A DNA stretch of 60,985 nucleotides from a virus: positions 1-60,985 of the IMG/VR virus record IMGVR_UViG_3300048996_000173; one strand, given 5' to 3'. The position numbers and the translations under genes were made by a program. Below the pieces are notes generated by a model. It saw nothing but the letters and a program-made list of their open reading frames with translations, had not been told where the DNA came from and did not search any database. Below, piece after piece: positions 35,909 through 43,019 of this stretch. Every line of letters starts with the position of its first letter. Within the stretch, counting starts at the first letter, position 1.

Positions 35909-36220
35909 GTGACTCTCGAGTGACCCTCGAGTGACCCAACTTCGGCACTTGGGTCACCGCTCTGACCTGCGGTTTTAGCCAATAGTGACCCAAGTGACCC
36001 AAATCGAAGGTCAGCTTCCTCTATGGAGCATCTAGAGCTCTTCTAGAGACTCTTCCAGACTCCCCTAAGGGGACTTTTGAATATTTGGGTCACTTGGGTC
36101 ACTAGGCATAATTCAGTAGTAGAAATAAGGGTCTGACCTGGGCTTACTTCGGAGAGTTACAGTGACCCACCCTTCGTGTTGGGTCACTTTGAGCGTGAAG
36201 TTGGGTCACTCGAGAGTCAC
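35909..36220. repeat. Mirror-symmetric iteron array (GTGACCCAA), candidate origin
   Basis: Forward GTGAC copies at 35909, 35920 and 35931 (three tandem 11-bp units), 35985, 35994, and 36162. Reverse TTGGGTCAC copies at 35949, 36085, 36094, 36179, 36201, with TCGAGAGTCAC at 36210. The order is F F F, R, F F, centre, R R, F, R, R R, so the left half mirrors the right. The centre holds tctaga repeats and tcccctaagggga. No ORF of coding character covers it. It follows the primase-helicase gene. Confidence 0.8.
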
Positions 36221-36356
36221 CTGGTTGAAAACCGAAGCAAGTAAGGGGTCCGAGACATATGACCCGTACATAACTGGAGCTGCTATGCAGACCGGTCACG
36301 CGTGCGCGCGTAGCAGGGGACCCCCTCCCCCGTCAAGGGGTAAGAGGCAGGAAGTT

Positions 36357-36397
36357 TGGCACATCGGTGTCATAGGTAGGTTGGCACCAATGTGCCA
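36357..36397 (+). other. Inverted repeat
   Basis: tggcacatcggtgtca pairs with tggcaccaatgtgcca with two non-Watson-Crick positions, around a 9-base loop. No neighbour gene explains it. Confidence 0.5.
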
Positions 36398-36655
36398 CAG
36401 GTAGGGGGTTGACAGGGGTGAGCATGGTGGTGTAGTACGCATGCGTGCAGCACAGGTCATAGAGTGCACTACACACAGTGAGCACCATGTACACAAAGTA
36501 GTTGTCCATATAGTGAGATAGGCTATTGACAGGTGGGGGAATCTCAGGCAGAGTTGTCCTCATCACCACACAGCAGCACCGCAGGGCAGGCAGGGAGCAC
36601 CGCTACTACCCCACTAGGGGAAGGGGCTCACACCATGGCCCAGCAGCAGGAAACA

Positions 36656-36674
36656 GGGGGTTGACAGAACCCCC
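36656..36674 (+). promoter_or_regulatory. Hairpin holding a TTGACA box
   Basis: ggggggtt-type arm: GGGGGTT, loop GACAG, AACCCCC, a perfect 7-bp stem that contains TTGACA. The downstream region has only a weak -10 (CAATGT). Confidence 0.4.
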
Positions 36675-37049
36675 GCAGTATGGCAATGTTCTCCACAGCA
36701 CCACACAAAAACTTCACAGCGGAGGGCACGGAACAAGAGCCCCGAACGGAACACGGCAGGCAATACGGGCTGCGGCAGTTCATCCAGGTCGGCGGTTTGC
36801 AGCAGTCAGGCACATGCGAGGACACCACAACGCTCGTAAGTCTCAAGACTTATCCCCTCCGCTGTGAACACCACTGGGCAGCTGATCCCGAAAGGGCAAA
36901 GGCCCGAACCCGAAACTTGACAAGAGAATGTACGCCTCCTGAGGGCAGAAACTCAGGGCGCTCCCGCTAGCTAAGCCGATTAAGGCGACCCAGGCGAGGA
37001 CCGCGCCGGAGATGAATGCAATCCGGGTAACTAACTATGATCACGAACA

Positions 37050-37069
37050 AGCCCTGCCAGAGCAGGGCT
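37050..37069 (+). terminator. Hairpin upstream of the first early gene
   Basis: agccctgc, loop caga, gcagggct: a perfect 8-bp stem. It lies about 120 bases before the gene at 37187 and has no T run, so it could be a leader structure instead. Confidence 0.4.
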
Positions 37070-37186
37070 GACCCTTGAATTGCCCCAGCCAGGATGCGCC
37101 ACTCCGTGAAACCCGGAAATCGACGCCTCCTGACTCGGGTCGAGCTTCACCCACAGGGGTGAGGTTGGATCTGAGAGGAATGCGCC

Positions 37187-37651
37187 ATGAGCAAGCGCGC
37201 ACTGGAAATGCCCGCGTTGAACCACGAGCCCGTCACTGAGTGGCACGCTCGCTACTGCCGGGAGAACGGCCACGCCACGCACCGGGTGGACGGCTTCCTG
37301 GAAGTGGACTGCCCTCGCTGCGGAGAGATGGTCTGGACGGGCAGCCTGCCCACGGTCAAGAGCTCCGAGCTCCAGCTCGGCGACGTCGTCCACGCCTACG
37401 GCATGCAGGTCAAGCTCGACCGCACGCCGTCGGTCTACAAGGCCAGTCACGGCGAGGGCAACGCCTACTCCTGGAACGGCGCGGTGCTCAACCCGGACCA
37501 GCGCGACAGCGCCCTGCCTGAGTCGTGGCTCTACCCGGACCAGTTCGTCGCCGGCCAGGGGTGGATCAAGGACAAGTCCGGCGGACCCCGCTGGACCATC
37601 CAGGGTAACGACCTGGTCCGCTGGACGATCGAGCCCCGCAAGGCGGTCTGA
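37187..37651 (+). CDS. Hypothetical protein with small zinc motif
   Basis: 154 aa. Near residue 40 VDCPRCGEMVW has a CxxC pair, with earlier C and H residues that could complete a zinc site. The rest is a mixed beta domain (LQLGDVVHAYGMQVKLDR) like a small barrel. First gene of the long rightward cluster; GAGAGGAATGCGCC upstream supplies a weak ribosome site. Function unknown. Confidence 0.65.
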   Translation: MSKRALEMPALNHEPVTEWHARYCRENGHATHRVDGFLEVDCPRCGEMVWTGSLPTVKSSELQLGDVVHAYGMQVKLDRTPSVYKASHGEGNAYSWNGAVLNPDQRDSALPESWLYPDQFVAGQGWIKDKSGGPRWTIQGNDLVRWTIEPRKAV

Positions 37652-37653
37652 TC

Positions 37654-37746
37654 ATGCCGAGCCTGACCTTCACCCCCGCCGAGATGGCCGCTTGGCTCCG
37701 CGAGGAGCGCCTCGCGGAGATCGCCGAACAAGCCGAGGAGAACTGA
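37654..37746 (+). CDS. 30-aa peptide
   Basis: MPSLTFTPAEMAAWLREERL then an acidic Glu/Ala end. Starts 5 bases after the preceding stop, and its stop abuts the next start. Amphipathic helix likely; no family. Confidence 0.45.
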   Translation: MPSLTFTPAEMAAWLREERLAEIAEQAEEN

Positions 37747-37747
37747 A

Positions 37748-37999
37748 ATGATCAAGCTCACGCAGATCGCAGCCAACCACACGCAGGTCACCGTCGGGCG
37801 AGTGCAGATCGCCTTCAGCTACGAAACCCCGATCGGCTTCTCGGTCGACTGGTCCCCGTGGATCCTCCGGGAGAACTCGTGGGGGCCGACGACGGGCAAG
37901 CACCTGAACTACTACGACGGCGGCACTGCTGCGGCCAAGGCCAAGCGCGTCTCGCACGACGACTTCCCCCACCAGTTGGCACGAGCGCTGCGCGGGTAG
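37748..37999 (+). CDS. Hypothetical protein
   Basis: 83 aa. ITQIAANHTQVTVGRVQIAFSYETPIGF begins a beta-sheet domain; HDDFPHQLARALRG ends it. It resembles small uncharacterised phage early proteins that often occur in this position, but no function is known. Confidence 0.55.
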   Translation: MIKLTQIAANHTQVTVGRVQIAFSYETPIGFSVDWSPWILRENSWGPTTGKHLNYYDGGTAAAKAKRVSHDDFPHQLARALRG

Positions 38000-38015
38000 C
38001 CTGACCCCATCCCTT

Positions 38016-38048
38016 GGCGCACAGCACCTCTCGGGGGTACTGTGCGCC
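38016..38048 (+). terminator. Hairpin after small gene
   Basis: ggcgcacag pairs with ctgtgcgcc (9 bp, 15-base loop). Lies between the genes ending at 37999 and starting at 38088. Confidence 0.5.
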
Positions 38049-38087
38049 TTGGAGGACAGTCAGTCCTAACTACAGGGAGTGATGAGA

Positions 38088-38645
38088 ATGACGATTCACC
38101 GCGACATGACCGGCGGTTCCTGGTACCGCAGGACGCTCAAGTACGCCTGGCACACCCCGAAGGGTGACGGCATCCTCGGCGACGCGCTCACCGACTACCG
38201 CGACGTGATCCTGCCCGCGCTCGATCGCCACTACGTCGACGTGACCGGCCTGGCCGCCACTGGCGGATTCATCGTCAAGGCGTCCGGCGAACTGGTCGGC
38301 GTGTTCTCCGCCTACAAGGGCCGTGGTGACGATCTGGTGGACGCCGCACTCAAGTCCGGCGCGACCCACCTGGACTGCTTCGACGGCTACCTGACCGAGT
38401 TCTACGCCCGGCACGGATTCATCGAGTACCACCGGGACCCGAACTGGACACCCGGCGGGCCGGACGTGGTCCTCATGGGCTTGCCGTCGTGGGTCCGGAG
38501 TGAGATCAAGGCGGGCAGGCTGCCGGAGGTCACCCCGCCGAAGTTCCCCGAAGGCACGCCGGAGTACGACGCCTACGCCGCCGAGCTGCGCGTCGAGCTG
38601 GCCAAGTTCTCGCGCGGCGAAGCGCCGTACGACGCGTCGCTCTGA
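38088..38645 (+). CDS. GNAT-like acetyltransferase-like protein
   Basis: 185 aa from ATG 38088, with AGGGAG 8 bases upstream (earlier in-frame GTG and ATG are closer than useful). The middle segment GGFIVKASGELVGVFSAYKG, then LVDAALKSGATHLDCFDGYL and FYARHGFIEYHRD looks like the second half of the GNAT fold, which normally binds acetyl-CoA and transfers acetyl to an amine. No clear QxxGxG/A acetyl-CoA loop is seen, so catalytic activity is uncertain. Substrate unknown. Confidence 0.55.
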   Translation: MTIHRDMTGGSWYRRTLKYAWHTPKGDGILGDALTDYRDVILPALDRHYVDVTGLAATGGFIVKASGELVGVFSAYKGRGDDLVDAALKSGATHLDCFDGYLTEFYARHGFIEYHRDPNWTPGGPDVVLMGLPSWVRSEIKAGRLPEVTPPKFPEGTPEYDAYAAELRVELAKFSRGEAPYDASL

Positions 38646-38647
38646 TC

Positions 38648-38854
38648 ATGCTCTGCCATCCGCGGAAGGGCAGGCGCGGCGGGATCCGTTGCTCCTGCCG
38701 CCACGGCCGCATGATGACGGCTTTCGACTGCGCCTCGGAGGTCTGGAGGGATCAAGCCGAAGCGGCCAGCAATGGCCACGACGCCGAGCTTGAAGAGTAC
38801 CGGCGGGACAATCCCCCGCCGCACCTGAGCGACTACATGAAATCGGAGTTCTGA
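38648..38854 (+). CDS. Small Cys/Arg-rich protein
   Basis: 68 aa. N-terminal MLCHPRKGRRGGIRCSCRHG may bind zinc, followed by an acidic helix. Starts one codon after the preceding stop. Function unknown. Confidence 0.5.
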   Translation: MLCHPRKGRRGGIRCSCRHGRMMTAFDCASEVWRDQAEAASNGHDAELEEYRRDNPPPHLSDYMKSEF

Positions 38855-38855
38855 G

Positions 38856-39110
38856 ATGAGTAATACGGTTTGGGATGCGGGGAGCGGTTGGCATGACGGC
38901 CAGGAGGTTGATGTCCAGCTCGACTCTGGTGGCCGGATCACCACTGCGCCGCGAGTCAAGTTCGTCGACGAGAGCGGCGCCGAGGTCACCATCCCGTGCC
39001 AGTGGATGGCCCTGTGCGACCACGACGCGGTCACCGTGCAGCCCCATCCGATCCTGGGCGACGTGCCGATCTGCGACCGTTGCAAGAAGCGCTACGACGC
39101 ACTGGCCTGA
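38856..39110 (+). CDS. Small protein with zinc-like C-terminus
   Basis: 84 aa. A beta-rich part (GRITTAPRVKFVDESGAEVTIP) is followed by ALCDHDAVTVQPHP and ICDRCKKRYDALA, giving C-x2-C plus Cys and His upstream, a plausible small zinc site. The CxxCkkryd end recurs in other small early genes here. Function unknown. Confidence 0.6.
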   Translation: MSNTVWDAGSGWHDGQEVDVQLDSGGRITTAPRVKFVDESGAEVTIPCQWMALCDHDAVTVQPHPILGDVPICDRCKKRYDALA

Positions 39111-39210
39111 TCGGACCACCCTAGTCCGGCACGACTGGCAGCGAGAATCACACTCCGCCAGCCGTGCCGTTCCAAGGTCGCCTGACCTGATCCACGACGA
39201 AAGTGAGCAC

Positions 39211-39369
39211 ATGATGAACGCCAGCAAGCACCTGCACTTCGAGCGCACCAGCGCGCCGACGCGGGACCGCGTCACCACCCACCACAAGCCCGCCCGGGGC
39301 GCGGCCGGACAGCGTCGCAACGCCGCCCGGCACACCGTCGCGGCCGAGCGTGCGGGGGTCGAGCTGTGA
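39211..39369 (+). CDS. Small basic protein, 52 aa
   Basis: MMNASKHLHFERTSAPTRDR and a His/Arg-rich remainder, ending RAGVEL. Strongly basic, probably nucleic-acid-binding. Its stop overlaps the next GTG start. Function unknown. The preceding about 100 bases (39111-39210) hold no gene I can support. Confidence 0.45.
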   Translation: MMNASKHLHFERTSAPTRDRVTTHHKPARGAAGQRRNAARHTVAAERAGVEL

Positions 39370-39578
39370 GCAAGATCCTTGTCAACGTGACGGGCAACCG
39401 CAGCGAGCCGCGCACCGTCGAGGTCGACCTGCCCGACAGCATGACGGATCGTCAGGCTGTCGCGGACGAACTGTTCGGCTTGACCGGTGGCAACAACGAC
39501 ACTCTCGTGAGTGTCGGCATCATCCAGGCCGACCAGCGTCCCGAGCTGGTCGGCTTCGTCTACACCTGGGAAGGCTGA
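39366..39578 (+). CDS. Small beta-grasp-like protein
   Basis: 70 aa from GTG 39366 (GTGA overlap). ILVNVTGNRSEPRTVEVDLP followed by a helix RQAVADELFGL and GFVYTWEG. Compact, no family recognised. Confidence 0.5.
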   Translation: MSKILVNVTGNRSEPRTVEVDLPDSMTDRQAVADELFGLTGGNNDTLVSVGIIQADQRPELVGFVYTWEG

Positions 39579-39580
39579 CC

Positions 39581-40000
39581 ATGTCGAACCCCATCACTCA
39601 CGCACTCGACAACCTGGCACCGCTCACCAATGCGATCGATGACTTCGGCGCGCTGTTCACCGTCTCGCGCGGCCTCGGCGAGCAGGTCGGGCAGGTGCTG
39701 ACCTGCAGCGAGGCGAACCGGTTCGCTGATCTGCTGGACGCGCTCGGCCTGAGCGAACTGGCCGCCGACCTGCTCTCGAACCACTACCACAACGGCGACA
39801 CCGACGACGCCGGGTGGGAGAACCACTGGGAGTTGGTGGAGGTCACGCAAGGCGAGCCGAACGAGTGGTACCTGGACGAGCGCATCACCCCGGAGCGCGC
39901 AGGCTGGCACGACAACAACAGTCCGGCCGCCGACTACGACCCGAGCACCGACGGCGGCGACAACAGCGCCGAGCTTCGATCGACCGCTGACTACCGCTGA
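39581..40000 (+). CDS. Hypothetical acidic protein
   Basis: 139 aa from ATG 39581. A helical first half (PLTNAIDDFGALFTVSR, EANRFADLLDALGLSELAAD) followed by an acidic disordered end (DPSTDGGDNSAELRSTAD). Similar small early proteins occur in many actinophages. Function unknown. Confidence 0.55.
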   Translation: MSNPITHALDNLAPLTNAIDDFGALFTVSRGLGEQVGQVLTCSEANRFADLLDALGLSELAADLLSNHYHNGDTDDAGWENHWELVEVTQGEPNEWYLDERITPERAGWHDNNSPAADYDPSTDGGDNSAELRSTADYR

Positions 40001-40009
40001 CCGGACATC

Positions 40010-40039
40010 TTGACTGGTGCGGCGAACCTGCGATAGGTT
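40010..40039 (+). promoter_or_regulatory. Early promoter
   Basis: TTGACT (40010-40015), 18 bases, TAGGTT (40034-40039). Belongs to a set of similar promoters in this half of the genome. The next gene starts at 40090. Confidence 0.7.
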
Positions 40040-40043
40040 CGCC
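40021..40043 (+). promoter_or_regulatory. Operator-like inverted repeat over the -10
   Basis: ggcgaacct, loop gcgat, aggttcgcc: a perfect 9-bp repeat covering the -10 box. Could be a repressor site or an early transcript hairpin. Confidence 0.55.
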
Positions 40044-40089
40044 GTGCTACCTGGCCGTCCGGCCACCACAAACGAGAGAGATGATCCGA

Positions 40090-40854
40090 ATGAGCACTGA
40101 GACCCTGCGGCCGCGCGATTGCCGCAACATCCTGAAGCTGTTCCGCGAGATCCCGGCCGACGTCATCGCCGAGGGCCGCGAGTGGTACCCGCGAGCTCGG
40201 GCCCTGGCCGAAGAGCTGGCTGACACGCACGGCCACGTGAGTCGGCACTACTCGAACCTCTGGGACGCTGAGGTCCGCAAGGCTGCGGCCGTCATCGCCG
40301 TACTGTCGCCGCGCGTGAACTGGGAGCGGAACAAGATGCTCGCCCGGCTGGTTTATGACCTGGCCGCGATCGAGACCTGGACCGTCGACATGTCTGTCGA
40401 GGAGGTCCGCAAGGGATGGGGTTACGGCCTGTCGGACGGCGCGGGCAAGGCGTTCCGCATCCTCGTGCTCAACGAGGACCCGGACGACGTGGTCGGCGGC
40501 CCGAAGGTCCGGCAGTTCTGGCAGACCATCGTCGACCCGACCGACTCGCGCGCCGTAGTGATCGACCGGCACGCGATCGATGTTGCGTTCGGGCGGATCC
40601 TGTCCGACGCCGAGCGGGGTCGCGCGGTCGGGCCGGCGGGCGCGTACGACCACCTGTCGCAGCTCTACCGCAACGCCGCGCGCATCATCTCCCGCGAGCT
40701 GGCCGAGGCCGCCATGGTCGGCCCGAACTCCGGCAGCATCACTCCAGCCAGCGTGACCCTGACCCCCGCCGAGCTGCAGGCGATTACTTGGACCTACTGG
40801 CGCCGCACGCGCGCCGCGAACGCTAAGGCCAACCGCAAGACCGAGGGGAAGTGA
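40090..40854 (+). CDS. HhH-type DNA glycosylase-like protein, unproven
   Basis: 254 aa from ATG 40090, with gagagag about 9 bases upstream. VIAVLSPRVNWERNKMLA, GPKVRQFWQTIVDPTD and AVVIDRHAIDVAFGR match a phage family whose layout (helical core, KVxxF, then a DrHa motif) recalls the HhH-GPD base-excision superfamily. I cannot confirm catalytic residues from sequence alone. It could otherwise be a nucleic-acid-binding protein. It follows a promoter. Confidence 0.5.
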   Translation: MSTETLRPRDCRNILKLFREIPADVIAEGREWYPRARALAEELADTHGHVSRHYSNLWDAEVRKAAAVIAVLSPRVNWERNKMLARLVYDLAAIETWTVDMSVEEVRKGWGYGLSDGAGKAFRILVLNEDPDDVVGGPKVRQFWQTIVDPTDSRAVVIDRHAIDVAFGRILSDAERGRAVGPAGAYDHLSQLYRNAARIISRELAEAAMVGPNSGSITPASVTLTPAELQAITWTYWRRTRAANAKANRKTEGK

Positions 40855-40859
40855 CGACG

Positions 40860-41123
40860 ATGAGCGATCGAGTCGATTTCGACGCCGTAGACGCCAAGCA
40901 CGCCGCCGGACTCGAGGAGGCCAAGGCTGCCGCCCGGGTTGCAGCGAAGGAGGGGTGGGGCGTAATCCGTCCCGGCGACCGCAAGGCGCACTACTACGTC
41001 GATGCCTTCAGCCTGTGCCGCCGCGTCGGCTTCTACTACGGTCCGCTCGACGTACTGGACAAGCCGTCGCCGGACGACTGCGCGGCCTGCCGCAAGAAGC
41101 TCGACAGGAACAAGGGGAACTGA
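40860..41123 (+). CDS. Small zinc-finger protein
   Basis: 87 aa from ATG 40860 (GTG 40851 also possible; GAGGGGAA is upstream). Histidine in AHYYVDAFSLCRR and then DDCAACRKKLD gives an HxxxxxxxLC...CxxC zinc pattern common in small actinophage proteins. Function unknown. Confidence 0.6.
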   Translation: MSDRVDFDAVDAKHAAGLEEAKAAARVAAKEGWGVIRPGDRKAHYYVDAFSLCRRVGFYYGPLDVLDKPSPDDCAACRKKLDRNKGN

Positions 41124-41125
41124 CC

Positions 41126-41398
41126 GTGGCGATGAGTCTCAAGATGGCCCGCTGGATCGATCAGATGGCCGCAGCGGCTGACAAGGCCGCCCGCGCGGTC
41201 TGGTCGGGCAGGGGCGAGGAGCTGATCCACCTACCGCGTGGGACCGAGGTCCCCAAGTCTCGAGAGTCCGGCGGCGACACGTTCATCTCGGCGATCGACC
41301 TGCTTCGCGCCCTGGTTGCCGAACACGAACGCGACAACGCCACCGACGAGGAGTACGAGCCTGTCGACATCATCCTGCCCCCCAAGGAGATCCGGTGA
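41126..41398 (+). CDS. Hypothetical protein
   Basis: 90 aa from GTG 41126 (AAGGGG upstream). MARWIDQMAAAADKAARAVW is an amphipathic helix; the end is acidic. Stop overlaps the next GTG. No family. Confidence 0.5.
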   Translation: MAMSLKMARWIDQMAAAADKAARAVWSGRGEELIHLPRGTEVPKSRESGGDTFISAIDLLRALVAEHERDNATDEEYEPVDIILPPKEIR

Positions 41399-41547
41399 CG
41401 CCCGTTTTGCTGGCCTGGTCGCTGTTCATCGCGGCCATGGCCGCCCTGCTCCTGATCCTGCTCACCGTCCGCCACCCGGTGCGGCTCGTGCCGTTCTGGG
41501 TGGCCCTGATCATCCTGACCCCCCGAGCCCTTGGAGGCTACGCATGA
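41395..41547 (+). CDS. Small membrane protein, 50 aa
   Basis: GTG at 41395 inside the previous stop; its own stop overlaps the next gene's ATG as ATGA. Two hydrophobic segments are visible: LLAWSLFIAAMAALLLILL and PFWVALIILTP. Two-pass membrane peptide coupled to the secreted protease that follows. May help membrane placement; unproven. Confidence 0.55.
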   Translation: MTPVLLAWSLFIAAMAALLLILLTVRHPVRLVPFWVALIILTPRALGGYA

Positions 41548-42260
41548 GGCGCATCCTGATCCAGGCCGTCGCCGTACTCGCTCTGGGCGGCGCGGTCGCT
41601 GGTCTCGCTGTCCGGCCCGCGACGTTCGAGCACACGCCCACCCCGGACGGGACGTTCCGCTACGACGAGCGCCCCGCGCCGTCGCCGCTCATGCCTGCTG
41701 GCCACCACCCTGAGCCAAAGGTCAATGGTCGGCAGGCCAAGGCAACCACGACGCCCTGGTCCGAGGGGTGGCAGTTCCGCTACCGCTCGGTCTGCATCGA
41801 GTCCGGCATCACCGGTGCGCCCCTGGCCAACGTGGCCTCGATGTTCCGCGTGAAGGGCATCGAGGTGTTCGTCCGCTTCGGCTACGGCCACTGCGCGGAG
41901 GCTGGCTTCGATGCCTCTCAGCGCATCGTGTTCAGCTACTACACCGCGGCTGACAAGGTCGATCCGAACCTCAAGGGCGCCTGCGCCTATACGCAAGCCG
42001 GGAGCTACGGCTTCCTGACCAGCGTCTACGTCCGGGTGAACGTGCTCGGCGGCGCCGGCGGGATGCGTACGGCGTGCGGCGACGTCGCCTCCGGAGAGTG
42101 GCAGGACGTCTTCGGCCACGAGGCTGGACACAGCTTTGGCCTGTCGCACGAGCAGCCGTACGTCACGTCCATCATGCGAGATGGGCGCTGGACTTCGGCG
42201 ACCGATGTGGCCTACCTTGGCTACATCTACGACAACAACCCCAAACTTCGGAGGTCCTGA
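41544..42260 (+). CDS. Secreted metzincin-type metalloprotease
   Basis: 238 aa. The start MRRILIQAVAVLALGGAVAG is a signal or anchor peptide. HEAGHSFGLSH at residues 192-202 is the HExxHxxGxxH zinc site (H192, H196, H202, catalytic E193), and the Met-turn (SIMRDG) follows around 211. There are cysteines (C84, C117, C147, C178) that could form disulfides, expected in an exported enzyme. The upstream 50-aa membrane protein overlaps it by four bases. Its role is unknown, perhaps trimming host surface proteins. Confidence 0.85.
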   Translation: MRRILIQAVAVLALGGAVAGLAVRPATFEHTPTPDGTFRYDERPAPSPLMPAGHHPEPKVNGRQAKATTTPWSEGWQFRYRSVCIESGITGAPLANVASMFRVKGIEVFVRFGYGHCAEAGFDASQRIVFSYYTAADKVDPNLKGACAYTQAGSYGFLTSVYVRVNVLGGAGGMRTACGDVASGEWQDVFGHEAGHSFGLSHEQPYVTSIMRDGRWTSATDVAYLGYIYDNNPKLRRS

Positions 42261-42742
42261 TGAAGATCGAGAACCAGTACGGCGACGAGACGCGCCGCCT
42301 CACCACCGGCCGCACGCCCGGCCGCACGCCCGGCTCCAACCACGACACCAACATCGTGATGTCGCGCGACGAGTACGACGGCGATCGATACACCGGCGGA
42401 ACGGTGCTGGTCGGGATGAGCCTGAACGTCGAGCAGTCCCGTCAGCTGGCCTACGACCTACTGAAGCGCATCGGCGACCCGGTCCCGGAGCCGCCGGCCA
42501 AGCCCTTCGAGCCGGGTGAGTTCGTGCAGAACTGGCAGGGTCAGCCGACCAAGCCGCAGGTCTACCGCCTCGTCGAGCCGTACGTGATGCACGGCAACGA
42601 GCAGTGGTGGAAGGTGCAGTACCTGGTCGGCGGCGGCGAGGTCAAGCACGCTCAGATCCAGACCAACCGTCCTGGCACGGAGTTCCGGCGGGTCAAGGTC
42701 GAGGTCACCAAGGCGTTCGAAGCCTGGGAGGTGGTTGAGTGA
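42260..42742 (+). CDS. Hypothetical protein with barrel-like C-domain
   Basis: 160 aa from ATG 42260 sharing a base with the preceding TGA. Residues 15-30 are a TPGRTPGS repeat; the middle holds GTVLVGMSLNVEQSRQLAYD; the end is beta-rich (QWWKVQYLVGGGEVKHAQ). No family recognised. Confidence 0.55.
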   Translation: MKIENQYGDETRRLTTGRTPGRTPGSNHDTNIVMSRDEYDGDRYTGGTVLVGMSLNVEQSRQLAYDLLKRIGDPVPEPPAKPFEPGEFVQNWQGQPTKPQVYRLVEPYVMHGNEQWWKVQYLVGGGEVKHAQIQTNRPGTEFRRVKVEVTKAFEAWEVVE

Positions 42743-43014
42743 ATCGGATCGTGCAGTCTGGGCTCGGCGTCGGCGCGGCTGTCGTGCTGGCGCTCGCCCC
42801 CGCCGTGTTCCTGGTCGGCGGCTTCGTCATCGGCCTCCTGATCTACAACGAGCGTCGCAAGCGCAAGACGCGCAAGCCGGCGGCTCCCCGCTTCGCCAGC
42901 GGCGGCACGATCCCACCGTCGCCGTACAACCGGCCGATGGATGACCGAGTGCTCTTCGTCATCCCGCCGCCCAACTTCGACCGCCCGACAACCTGGTACG
43001 ACGAACGGAGGTAG
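42739..43014 (+). CDS. Single-pass membrane protein with Pro-rich tail
   Basis: 91 aa from GTG 42739 (GTGA overlap). Hydrophobic VGAAVVLALAPAVFLVGGF is followed by RRKRKTRK and a Pro-rich tail containing ASGGTIPPSP, which resembles the tape measure end motif. Function unknown. Confidence 0.55.
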   Translation: MNRIVQSGLGVGAAVVLALAPAVFLVGGFVIGLLIYNERRKRKTRKPAAPRFASGGTIPPSPYNRPMDDRVLFVIPPPNFDRPTTWYDERR

Positions 43015-43019
43015 GTGAG

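Larger units (their letters stand above)
36221..37186. other. Long non-coding region with hairpins and TTGACA boxes
   Basis: Nearly 1 kb without a convincing gene. Reading frames here have no ribosome sites and no coding-like composition. It has four TTGACA boxes (36409, 36526, 36661, 36917), none with a clear -10, two copies of GGGGGTTGACAG (36404 and 36656), and several hairpins. It may hold promoters for the rightward early genes or small RNAs. Confidence 0.6.

Noticed and set aside
36162-36970. Several reading frames of 60-113 residues on both strands
   Set aside because: No ribosome sites, Cys/His/Arg-rich random-like products, overlapping on both strands and covering repeats and hairpins.
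37012-37041. TGAATG and TATGAT as a promoter for the first early gene
   Set aside because: Good -10 but -35 does not match; not strong enough to list as a promoter.
37976-38002. TTGGCA and TAGCCT as promoter
   Set aside because: Spacer of only 15 bases, inside a coding end.
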